Under the pieces are notes generated by a model. The model was given only the letters and a program-made list of their open reading frames with translations, did no database searches and was not told the DNA's origin. Positions 1 to 8,309 of a stretch of 64,000 bases of DNA are shown one piece after another; the first letter of the stretch is position 1, and each line of letters begins with the position of its first letter. The position numbers and the translations under genes are program-made. This DNA comes from Gordonia iterans (GTDB lineage Bacteria; Actinomycetota; Actinomycetes; Mycobacteriales; Mycobacteriaceae). The DNA lies in the NCBI RefSeq assembly GCF_002993285.1, contig NZ_CP027433.1, forward strand, positions 1,426,001 to 1,490,000. The letters run 5' to 3'.

Positions 1-51
1 GCGTCGCGTCGAGAGGGTGCAGAATGCATGCATCGTGGCTATTCTAGCCGT

Positions 52-294
52 ATGAGCAGGGTGATCCAGGTTCGCGGGCTTGCGGACGAGACGCACGACG
101 CGCTGGTGCGCGCGGCGGGGGCGCGGGGAATGTCGCTCTCGCAGTACTTGCGGGGTGAGCTCGAGGCCATCGCCCGGCGAGCGGAGGTGAGCAGACGCAA
201 CCTCGAGGTGGTGCGAGTAACCCAGTCCGCGGTCGGAACCACGGTCAGTCGCGACGACATCTTGTCCGCTCTGACAGCAGGCCGGCGCGAGTGA
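52..294 (+). CDS. VapB-type ribbon-helix-helix antitoxin
   Basis: Small antitoxin (80 residues) expected to bind its own promoter and neutralise the PIN toxin encoded immediately downstream. The N-terminal part (IQVRGLADETHDALVRAA...GMSLSQYLRGEL) has the pattern of a ribbon-helix-helix/FitA-like DNA-binding module; the C-terminal tail would wrap the toxin. I chose the ATG at 52 over the one at 28 because the RHH strand begins right after it and a TATTCT -10-like hexamer (40-45) ends six bases before it, which fits a leaderless mRNA. The stop overlaps the toxin GTG (GTGA, 291-294), the usual translational coupling of vapBC operons. The family is clear from pattern and context; targets are unknown. 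Confidence 0.8.
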   Translation: MSRVIQVRGLADETHDALVRAAGARGMSLSQYLRGELEAIARRAEVSRRNLEVVRVTQSAVGTTVSRDDILSALTAGRRE

Positions 295-671
295 AGGTCG
301 TCGATGCAGGCGTCATTGTCGAATTGCTCCTGGGCGGCCTTTCCCCGGATGCCCTCGGAATCAACGAACTCGCCGTTCCGCACCTGATCGACTGCGAGGT
401 GCTCAGCGTGCTGCGGACGTTGGAGCGTCGGCAACGGATCACTGCGCTACAGGCCGACTATGCCGAACGCGGATTCACAGCGATGTCGCTGACGAGGTAT
501 CCGATGGACTGGTTGCGGTCACGAATCTGGGAACTACGTCACAATCTGTCTGCGTACGATGCCGCTTACGTGGCCCTGGCAGAGTTTCTCGATGCAGGGT
601 CGCTGCTGACGACCGACGCGCGGCTCGCACGTGCTCCAGGCGTTCGGTGTGGTGTCGAGCTCCTGTCGTGA
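291..671 (+). CDS. VapC-type PIN-domain ribonuclease toxin
   Basis: A 126-residue PIN-domain protein, predicted Mg2+-dependent endoribonuclease of a type II toxin-antitoxin system. The expected acidic active-site residues are present: D5 in the first strand (VVDAGVIVELL), E36 (CEVLSVL), D90 (SAYDAAYVALA) and D109 (LLTTDARLAR). Length is normal for VapC, so the toxin looks intact. It starts with GTG inside the antitoxin stop codon and needs the antitoxin for coupled translation. The RNA target cannot be deduced from sequence. Confidence 0.85.
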   Translation: MKVVDAGVIVELLLGGLSPDALGINELAVPHLIDCEVLSVLRTLERRQRITALQADYAERGFTAMSLTRYPMDWLRSRIWELRHNLSAYDAAYVALAEFLDAGSLLTTDARLARAPGVRCGVELLS

Positions 672-722
672 CATCGTCGCTTGCGTGGGGCGGTGCGGGG
701 TGCAGTGCGGGCGGGGACGACG

Positions 723-2219
723 ATGACTGGCAGCGAACCGGTGCGAGGCGTGCTTGCCTGCGACGGTGCGCACGTACAGTGCCACGAGTGCGGCGACTGG
801 TACCGGTCGCTGACCACTCACATCCGGCTCGCGCACGGCATGTCCGACGACGAGTACCGCTACGAGTGGGATCTTCCGGCGGCGACCAGGCTCGCCAGCG
901 ACGACGTCCGGAACACGGCTCGGGCCAACGCGATGCAGCGTGTCGATCGGGCTGGCCCGCTGGCGGTCCCGCGCTTCCTTCCCGGCACCTACGTCGAGGG
1001 CGGGGCGGTGGCCGCCGAGTACGATGACCGGGCGCGGAGGCTCTGGACGGAGCGGCTGCAAGCTGCCGGGTGGGCGTCGTGGGAGGCGGCGGTGGACTGG
1101 GCGGTGGAGCACGACAAGACGTGGTCCGACATCGCCGCGAGACTGGGCATCACCCATCAGCAGGCGAGGACGGTGGGCATGGCCCACGGCGTGGTGCTTC
1201 CCCCGTTGTGGCAGCGGATGGTCGTCGTCGCACGGGACCATGTCGACAGGTACGGCACGCTGCTGAATACGACGGGGCGGTTGTCGGCGTGGCTGAGCCG
1301 GACGCGGCACGAGTCGAAGACCAAACGCTTGCCACGGCGTGCGGTAGCTGCGCTCGACCGGCTCGACCCCGACTGGCGGCTCGATCGCGAAGCGCGTCGT
1401 GGGGCGATGCGGCGACGCAAGGTCGCCAACGGACACCAGGTGTCCTCGTTCCGCACGTTCGACGCTCAGGTGCGCGCAGCGGGCTTCGAGGGGGCGGCCG
1501 GGCTGTTGCGGCACGGCATCGTCGAGCATCTGGGGCCGTCGGAGCTCGGCGACCTGGTCGGGGTGCGCGGCGATTCGTTGCTGAAACGCATGACCGTCGG
1601 TAATCCGGAGAACCCGTTCGATGCGACAGAAGAACTGTGCAGCAGCGTCTTCGGCATGCTCGACGACGACGGCTCGCGTGTGCAGTGCCATGAGTGCGGG
1701 CTGTGGTTCGGGGTGCTCTATCGCCACCTGACCTGGCACACCGGCGACGACGGCGGTCCGCTGAGCGCGGAGGCGTACCGGAAGCGACACGGTCTGCCGG
1801 CGGATCTGCCGCTGCGGAGCGACGGCGCCCCCGAGACGCTGTCCGGCCAATGGGATGCGCACCTGCAGGAGGCGGGGTTCGCGTCGTGGGAGGACGCCCT
1901 CGCGGCGATGGCGCAGGACCATCTCGGTCTTTCCGAACTGGGCGAGCGGCTCGGTGTGCGCGGTGACGCGCTGCCCGCCGTGCTCGCGAGAGAGGCGCCC
2001 GGCGACCCGTGGGCTGCCACCGAGCCGTTCCGAGTGAGCCGGTTCGGACATCTGGAGGACGACGGCGAACGGTCGCAGTGTCACGAATGCGGACTCTGGT
2101 ACCGGCGAGTGGGCTCGCATGTCTCGGCGCACTCCGGTGACGACGGAGAACCGCTGACGTTCGACGAGTACCGGGCCCGGCCTCGAGGGCGAGCTGGGGC
2201 GGCGGCGCGGCGCGAGTGA
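723..2219 (+). CDS. Multi-zinc-finger MucR-like repeat protein, N-terminal part (frameshifted)
   Basis: First reading frame of a large protein carrying Ros/MucR-like zinc fingers. Three fingers are visible with Cys at residues about 20, 322 and 453, each C-x2-C-x9-H-x3/4-H (QCHECGLWF...RHL..H) followed by a helix ending EYR/AYRKRHGLP. The first finger plus its tail closely follows MucR (HIRLAHGMSDDEYRYEWDLP). Between fingers are helical segments (AGFASWEDALAAMAQDHLGLSELGERLGV style, split here) resembling helix-turn-helix units. The frame ends abruptly after FDEYRAR, where a parallel copy continues HGL; the homologous sequence resumes in the next frame at about 2182. The ATG at 723 is preferred; an in-frame ATG at 681 is possible. 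A DNA-binding role is inferred from the fingers; biological function is unknown. Confidence 0.7.
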   Translation: MTGSEPVRGVLACDGAHVQCHECGDWYRSLTTHIRLAHGMSDDEYRYEWDLPAATRLASDDVRNTARANAMQRVDRAGPLAVPRFLPGTYVEGGAVAAEYDDRARRLWTERLQAAGWASWEAAVDWAVEHDKTWSDIAARLGITHQQARTVGMAHGVVLPPLWQRMVVVARDHVDRYGTLLNTTGRLSAWLSRTRHESKTKRLPRRAVAALDRLDPDWRLDREARRGAMRRRKVANGHQVSSFRTFDAQVRAAGFEGAAGLLRHGIVEHLGPSELGDLVGVRGDSLLKRMTVGNPENPFDATEELCSSVFGMLDDDGSRVQCHECGLWFGVLYRHLTWHTGDDGGPLSAEAYRKRHGLPADLPLRSDGAPETLSGQWDAHLQEAGFASWEDALAAMAQDHLGLSELGERLGVRGDALPAVLAREAPGDPWAATEPFRVSRFGHLEDDGERSQCHECGLWYRRVGSHVSAHSGDDGEPLTFDEYRARPRGRAGAAARRE

Positions 2220-3330
2220 AACATGGACCCGGCGATTGTCGGAGGCCGGGTACGGCACGTGGGACGAGGTGCTCGCCGACCTGGCGCGGTCGCACCGGAA
2301 TCTGCGCGACTTCGCCGATCAGGTCGGAGTGAAGGACGCCTCCGTGGTGAAGGAACTGCTGAAGATTCGGCCCGAGGGCACGTGGGCGCCGACCGAACCG
2401 TTCCGGCTGAGTACATTCGGCCACCTGGAAGACGACGGTGAGCGCGTGCAATGTCACGAGTGCGGACTGTGGTTCGCGATGCTGATGCGCGGTCACGTCG
2501 GTGTGCACGTGGACGGCAAGGGACGGCCGCTCACCGCGGAGGCATACCGGAAGCGGCACGGCCTGGCCGCGGATGCCGCGTTGCGGAGCGTTCCGCGGAA
2601 CGCTCCGGCGGTCACCGAGGACTGGCGGCCGCGGCTCGCTCAGCTCGGGTACTCCTCGTGGGAGGAGGCGCTGGCCGGGCTCGCTCGGGGTCACCGGAAC
2701 CTGAAAGACCTCGCCGTCGACTGCGGACGGAAAGACACTGCGGCCGAGTCCCTCTTCCGGGATCGACCGGCGTCGGTGTGGGATGCGACTGCTCCTCATC
2801 GCTTGAGCGGCCCCGGGTATCTGGCGGACGACGGCTCGCGGACGCAGTGTCACGAGTGCGGTCTGTGGTTTGAGCACCTCGACCGGCATGTGTCGTCGCA
2901 CCGCGGCGACGACGGCCGCGCGCTGAGCGCCGAGTCGTACCGCGAGAAGTACGGCCTCCCCGCGGAATTCACGCTGCGGAGCGTGCCCCGTGCTGATGGC
3001 GAGGCCGACAGCCTGTGGGCGCGGAGGCTGGGGAAGGCCGGATTCGCGACGTGGGAGGAGGCGCTGGTGGATCTGGCGAAGAAGCACCGGAACCTGAAAG
3101 ACCTCGCTGACCGGATGGGCGTTGCCGTGAACCTCGTGACGAAGGCCCTGTTGCGCTCCCGACCGGTGGACACCTGGGCGCCGACCGAGCCGTACCGTCT
3201 CGGACAGTACGGCCACATCGAGGACGACGGCGCACAGTCGCAATGCCACGAGTGCGGTCTGTGGTTCGAGCGGCTCGGCCGTCATACCAAGGTGCATCTC
3301 GATACTGACGGGACACCTCTGACCTGGGAG
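1674..3330 (+). repeat. Tandem protein-coding modules, about 131-132 codons each, five copies
   Basis: Fingers 2 to 6 recur with first-Cys codons at 1686, 2079, 2452, 2848 and 3244. The spacings are 393, 373, 396 and 396 bp; the odd 373 becomes 378 (126 codons, in frame) if a 5-bp deletion near 2178 is restored. Each module is a Ros/MucR-like zinc finger (DDGxxxQCHECGLWF), a tail (GDDGxPLSAEAYRKRHGLP), and a helical segment containing SWEEAL and HRNLKDLA. Finger 1 (780) lies 906 bp upstream of finger 2 and is more divergent. Confidence 0.85.
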
Positions 3331-3444
3331 CGATACCAGGAGCGATACGGCGTGCAGCGTGCGCCGAACTGGAGTCGGGAGAAGGAGCGTCGAGCGAAGA
3401 AGCCGCTGATGGTGTCGGAGCCGGATGGGACGATCGGGGCATGA
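2236..3444 (+). CDS. Multi-zinc-finger MucR-like repeat protein, C-terminal part (frameshifted)
   Basis: Second half of the repeat protein, in a different frame from the first. The frame is open from about 2182 (LEGELGRRRGASETWTRR), before the only available start, a TTG at 2236 without a convincing ribosome site, so it is more likely the continuation of the upstream gene than an independent gene. It holds fingers 4, 5 and 6 (Cys codons at 2452, 2848 and 3244), spaced exactly 396 bp apart, and between them the module WxxRLxxAGFxSWEEALxxLAxxHRNLKDLADRxGV followed by DTWAPTEPYRL. The C-terminus is basic (SREKERRAKK). Its stop overlaps the NADAR start by 4 nt (ATGA), so the two are probably co-translated. 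Confidence 0.7.
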   Translation: MSEAGYGTWDEVLADLARSHRNLRDFADQVGVKDASVVKELLKIRPEGTWAPTEPFRLSTFGHLEDDGERVQCHECGLWFAMLMRGHVGVHVDGKGRPLTAEAYRKRHGLAADAALRSVPRNAPAVTEDWRPRLAQLGYSSWEEALAGLARGHRNLKDLAVDCGRKDTAAESLFRDRPASVWDATAPHRLSGPGYLADDGSRTQCHECGLWFEHLDRHVSSHRGDDGRALSAESYREKYGLPAEFTLRSVPRADGEADSLWARRLGKAGFATWEEALVDLAKKHRNLKDLADRMGVAVNLVTKALLRSRPVDTWAPTEPYRLGQYGHIEDDGAQSQCHECGLWFERLGRHTKVHLDTDGTPLTWERYQERYGVQRAPNWSREKERRAKKPLMVSEPDGTIGA

Positions 3445-3902
3445 GCGAACACGAGGCGATCAATCGGTTTCGCGGAGACCATTATTTCCTGTCCAACTTC
3501 TTCCAGGTGGACTTCGAGATGCCCGTTCTTGGTCGCGTACCCAGTGCCGAGCACGCCTACCAGGCGCTGAAGGCCGACGACGATCGCACGCGCCGGAAGA
3601 TCCTCGACGCCGAGTCACCCGGGGAGGCCAAACGACTCGGGCAGAGCGTGCCGGTGCGGAAGGATTGGCAGGTCGGAGGTCGCGTCGGCGCGATGATCCA
3701 GGTCCTGGCCGTCAAGTTCGAGGTTCCACAGATGGCGGAACGCCTGCAGGCCACCGGGTGCGCTCGACTGGTCGAGGGAAACGAGCACCACGACAACTTC
3801 TGGGGCGATTGCACGTGCGGCGCCGCGGCATGTGAAGAACGTGGTACCAACATGCTCGGGGAGTTGCTCATGTGGATCCGGGCCGACACAGGCGCCTGGT
3901 GA
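3441..3902 (+). CDS. NADAR (YbiA/RibX-like) domain protein
   Basis: A 153-residue single-domain protein of the NADAR superfamily. Visible family motifs are FRGDHYFLSNFF at the N-terminus, PSAEHAYQALKA, AKRLGQSVPVRKDW, then LVEGNEHHDNFWGDCTCG and GTNMLGELLMWIR. Known members hydrolyse N-glycosidic bonds: YbiA/RibX-type enzymes act on early riboflavin intermediates, and some NADAR proteins act as antitoxins that remove ADP-ribose from guanine in DarT2-NADAR systems. Here there is no DarT-like toxin next door; the gene instead overlaps the multi-zinc-finger gene by 4 nt. Whether it does metabolite clearance or nucleic-acid de-ADP-ribosylation cannot be told from sequence. Confidence 0.85.
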   Translation: MSEHEAINRFRGDHYFLSNFFQVDFEMPVLGRVPSAEHAYQALKADDDRTRRKILDAESPGEAKRLGQSVPVRKDWQVGGRVGAMIQVLAVKFEVPQMAERLQATGCARLVEGNEHHDNFWGDCTCGAAACEERGTNMLGELLMWIRADTGAW

Positions 3903-4002
3903 ACGCATAGGAAGTCGCGCCGTACTCGCACTCCTCACCGGTGCACCTACGCAGCGCTTCCGGGGACGCGGTCTGCTTGATCTGGTGCAAGTCGGTCCTG
4001 CG

Positions 4003-4275
4003 TCAGAAGTCTCCTGCGAGTCGCTCGATCGGCTGGTCGGCGACGCCGGCGATCAGTTCGAAATCCTTGTCGACGTGCAGCACGGTGAGGTCCGCGTACT
4101 CGGCGATCGCGGCGATCAGGAGGTCGGGGACTATTGCTGCGCGATGATGCCCGCGTTGCGCGAGCCGGTCCTGCACTTCGAGCGCTCGGCGGTCGACGTG
4201 TGCGGATGTCGGGGCGACGGGCATTTCAGAGATGGGCGGCATCGTCTGGAACCGCGTCCACTCGTTCGGGTCAAC
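4003..4275 (-). pseudogene. Truncated VapC PIN toxin lacking its N-terminal half
   Basis: The frame encodes only the C-terminal half of a VapC: RRALEVQDRLAQRG, then VPDLLIAAIAEYADLTVLH and DKDFELIAGVADQP, which carry the late PIN acidic residues. The usual first strand with the catalytic Asp (LLDTSA...) and the following Glu region, about 50 residues, are absent. The frame joins the antitoxin end almost directly at NEWTRFQ, as if an internal deletion removed the toxin start. The first ATG (4242) would give a 79-residue fragment unlikely to be nucleolytic. Confidence 0.7.
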
Positions 4276-4277
4276 TC

Positions 4278-4502
4278 TCAGCCCCAGGCCTGCTTCATCA
4301 GATCCTCGTCGAGGACGCCCTGCGCCAGGTCCACAGAGCGGCGGATGTCGTCGAGGGTGACCTGCTGCAGCGCATGCCGCCGCGCCAGGTCTTTGGTTTC
4401 CCTGCGCAAGAGTTCACTCCGGGAGATTCCCAGCTCTGCCGCCAGGGCGTCGATGTGTCTGAGATCGTCGTCGTCGATGTTGCGGATCAGGATGTCAGTC
4501 AC
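4278..4502 (-). CDS. VapB-type antitoxin of a degraded vapBC pair
   Basis: About 74 residues from the GTG at 4502 (an ATG at 4532 is also in frame). The start TDILIRNIDDDDLRHIDALAAELGISRSELLRRE is the typical VapB/RHH N-terminus; an AAGAGG ribosome-binding sequence lies about eight bases before the GTG. The gene looks intact while its toxin partner immediately downstream is truncated, so the antitoxin may persist without a functional toxin, or guard against a related VapC elsewhere in the genome. The latter is inference. Confidence 0.75.
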   Translation of the reverse strand: MTDILIRNIDDDDLRHIDALAAELGISRSELLRRETKDLARRHALQQVTLDDIRRSVDLAQGVLDEDLMKQAWG

Positions 4503-4670
4503 GGATATCGCCTCTTGCTCCGATGATATCAAGACCGGTCCCTAGGGCGGCGACGATTTCGATGGGTGGAAGGCACGCCGCTGACGACGACCCCACGGAC
4601 GGTCGGCGAAGCCTGGTGAGGTGGTTCGCCGAGCACTCGTCGAATACCTCGACGCCCGTGCGGCGTGCGG

Positions 4671-4745
4671 GTTCGGTCTCGATCTACCGGTCTCGACGCT
4701 TCGGTCGACCAGCGAGGGCGGGTCTCGAATGCGTTCGACCTGCCG
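4671..4745. repeat. Degenerate copies of the GGTCTCGA...CGACC dispersed repeat
   Basis: Between the antitoxin and guaA the sequence contains GGTCTCGATC, GGTCTCGACGCTTCGGTCGACC and GGGTCTCGAATGCG, degenerate relatives of the repeat at 6515, 49564 and 62437. The middle piece can form a small hairpin around CTTC. Nothing else coding is evident in 4533-4765. Confidence 0.5.
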
Positions 4746-4753
4746 GTGGCCGA

Positions 4754-4765
4754 TAGACTGACCCC

Positions 4766-4766
<1 letters not shown>
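4754..4766 (+). promoter_or_regulatory. Probable -10 box (TAGACT) for leaderless guaA mRNA
   Basis: TAGACT at 4754-4759 ends six bases before the guaA GTG. This is the spacing expected if transcription starts at the first base of the start codon, and no Shine-Dalgarno sequence is visible upstream. The same layout is seen at dnaE2. Confidence 0.5.
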
Positions 4767-6349
<1,583 letters not shown>

Positions 6350-6514
6350 CCTCCGGCTGAGTCGTGACGGTCAGGACGTGAAAGTGACGCGGACGGCGAC
6401 GTCGTACCAGCCGAGCATTCGCGGAACCGGACAGATTGCATCGGTCATGTTCATGGTCGGCACGATAGCGACTGCCGCCGACAGGACGGCGACTGCGCCT
6501 TCGACCGGAGCGTG

Positions 6515-6641
6515 TGGTCTCGATACGCCGACTCACTCCGTTCGCCGGCTACTCGACCAGCAAAAGGGGTCTCGATACGCCGACTCACTCCGTCTGCCGG
6601 TTACTCGACCAGCAAGTGGGGTCTCGACTTCGCTCGATCAG
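6515..6641. repeat. Two and a half copies of the TCTCGATACGCCG dispersed repeat
   Basis: The 303-bp gap after guaA (6350-6652) ends in two near-identical units starting GGTCTCGATACGCCG at about 6516 and 6568. Each continues with ACTCACTCCG, a GCCGG(C/T)TACTCGACCAGC end and a partial third copy (GGGGTCTCGACTTCGCTCGATCA). Each unit can fold as TCGA-N3-GCCG...CGGC-N3-TCGA. The first part of the gap (6371-6510, minus strand) holds an open frame of about 45 residues without a credible start, perhaps a gene remnant; I do not call it. Confidence 0.75.
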
Positions 6642-6652
6642 TGATGGGCGGG

Positions 6653-6862
6653 TCAGCGGGTGGTGCGGCGGAAACCACTCGCGATCAGGATGACGCCGGC
6701 GAGGGTGCCGACGCCGATCAGGATCCACGGCAGCAACTCCAGGTCGGGGAGGTCGGGCCCGCCGGTCAGGCCCCAGCCGGCGACCGCCAGGGCCAGCACA
6801 CCGACGACGGCGAGGACGGGGGCGCGGCGCACCTCGGGCAGGTTGTCGGTCGGATCGGTCAT
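6653..6862 (-). CDS. Small two-helix membrane protein
   Basis: A 69-residue protein with two predicted transmembrane helices (VLAVVGVLALAVAGWGL and LLPWILIGVGTLAGVILIAS) and a basic C-terminus. Its ATG overlaps the stop of the upstream PspC gene by 4 nt, so it is translated as part of that operon. No recognised family; a role in the PspC-type envelope-stress module is inferred only from position. Confidence 0.7.
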   Translation of the reverse strand: MTDPTDNLPEVRRAPVLAVVGVLALAVAGWGLTGGPDLPDLELLPWILIGVGTLAGVILIASGFRRTTR

Positions 6863-8193
6863 CGCTTCATCTCCACATTCCCCATGCCCACGCGGGCGTT
6901 GATGGTGAGTACCGGTCCGTCTTCGCCGCCGCCGACGACTCCTTGCGGGCAGTCGTAGTTGCCGACGGTCACGTCGCACACCGCGCGGACCCGGACCTTC
7001 TCGGGCAATTGCACGCTGATCTCGCCGATGCTCTGGTTCAGGGTGATCGTCTTGTCCTCGTCGAGCGAGCCGAGTTCGCGCAGATCGAGCTGGATGTTGC
7101 CGATCGAGAGATCGTACTGTTCCTGCAGCTCGGACTGCTGCGTGACCTGATACTTGCGCTCACCGATCCCGCCCGCGGTCGGCCGCCAATCCGACGCCTG
7201 CACCAGGGTGGATACGACGACGATCCCGGCACCCAGCGCCGCGAGCCAGATCAGGCCGGTCGAGTGCGTGCCTTCCGGGCGGCGCTGGAACGCCGCGATC
7301 ACCAGGCCGAGACCGAGGACGGCGAGCGACAGCGAAGCGATCCGCCCGACGGTGAACCACTCCGCACCGAGCAGGTGCGCCACGCTGCCGGCTGCTGCGG
7401 TCAGCACCGCCAGACCCAGGGTGATGGGGGTGAGCGGGGAGGACGGCACCTTGACCTCAGGCGGCTGGGGTGCGGGCGTCGGCTCGGGCAGGTCCCAGGC
7501 GAACGGTGCGACGCCGAGCGGATCCCAGGCCGGTGGCACCGGCTGATTGCGGTCGACCAGCGTGTCCGACGGGGACGTTGCCGCAACAGTGGGCGCGGTG
7601 CCCGCAGCCGGCGCATCGCTCGGCCGCTCCCCGGCGGCGTCCGGGGGTGCTGCACCCTCCGGATCTCCGGCACCGGTCGGCGCACTCGCATCGACGGGCA
7701 CGACGACGGGGCCTGCCGCCGGATAGGGCGCCGTCCAGGCGGGATCGTCGTGCATCTTGCTGAGAGTGTCGGCGCTGGTCCCGGGCGGCGGGACCGGCGT
7801 GCGCTGATAAAGCAGCCACCAGCCGACCCCCAGCAGGATGGTGCCGGCCACCCCGCCGCCGCTCCATACGCCTCCGCCGCCGAAACTCGACACCAGCACG
7901 ATCGCGATGATGCCCAGCAGCACCAGCTTTCCGAACGACATCCCGGCGACGTGGTCCGGTCGGGGAGTGCCGTCGGAACGTGTGCGGTCGGACGGCATCG
8001 CGACGACGGCCACCAGATAGGCGAGCACACCGCTGCCGCCGAACAGCGTCGCCACCACGAAAGCGACCCGGACCAGTGTCGGGTCGACGTTGTAGCGGGC
8101 GCCGATGCCGGAACAGACGCCTGCCACCTTGTGGCCCTTGCGGCGCCGGACCGGGCGCGTCGACCAGAGGTCGGACAGTGTCGAGGTGTTCAT
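6859..8193 (-). CDS. PspC-domain membrane protein
   Basis: A 444-residue protein with an N-terminal PspC domain (RRRKGHKVAGVCSGIGARYNVDPTLVRVAFV, then a membrane helix) and a second helix near GKLVLLGIIAIVLVSS. A long Pro/Ala-rich linker follows, then further helices (LGLAVLTAAAGSVAHLLG and onward) and a C-terminal soluble beta-rich domain (GEISVQLPEKVRV ... MGNVEMKR) of the LiaF/adhesin-like type. PspC proteins sense or buffer envelope stress. It is divergent from the PspC-histidine kinase gene at 8310, so the two probably share a regulated promoter region. The ATG at 8193 is chosen because MNTSTLSDLW directly precedes the PspC motif; the frame stays open further upstream. Confidence 0.85.
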   Translation of the reverse strand: MNTSTLSDLWSTRPVRRRKGHKVAGVCSGIGARYNVDPTLVRVAFVVATLFGGSGVLAYLVAVVAMPSDRTRSDGTPRPDHVAGMSFGKLVLLGIIAIVLVSSFGGGGVWSGGGVAGTILLGVGWWLLYQRTPVPPPGTSADTLSKMHDDPAWTAPYPAAGPVVVPVDASAPTGAGDPEGAAPPDAAGERPSDAPAAGTAPTVAATSPSDTLVDRNQPVPPAWDPLGVAPFAWDLPEPTPAPQPPEVKVPSSPLTPITLGLAVLTAAAGSVAHLLGAEWFTVGRIASLSLAVLGLGLVIAAFQRRPEGTHSTGLIWLAALGAGIVVVSTLVQASDWRPTAGGIGERKYQVTQQSELQEQYDLSIGNIQLDLRELGSLDEDKTITLNQSIGEISVQLPEKVRVRAVCDVTVGNYDCPQGVVGGGEDGPVLTINARVGMGNVEMKR

Positions 8194-8309
8194 GACTCCA
8201 TCCTGGCCGCGGCCGAACAGCGCGGGTATCGGGAAGCACCCTGAGATGTCCCCTGAACTCTGCCGCCGGACGGACTGATCGGGGTGCAGACGTGCCACTA
8301 TCGAAAGTG

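Noticed and set aside
2170-2240. Programmed ribosomal frameshift in the zinc-finger gene
   Set aside because: No slippery heptamer or downstream pseudoknot is evident, and the missing five bases are explained by deletion between direct repeats.
534-3297. Very long open frames on the minus strand opposite the zinc-finger gene
   Set aside because: They are composed of Arg/Pro/His-rich text without domains, mirror the repeat periodicity of the plus-strand gene, and arise from high GC content; the plus strand has recognisable zinc fingers.
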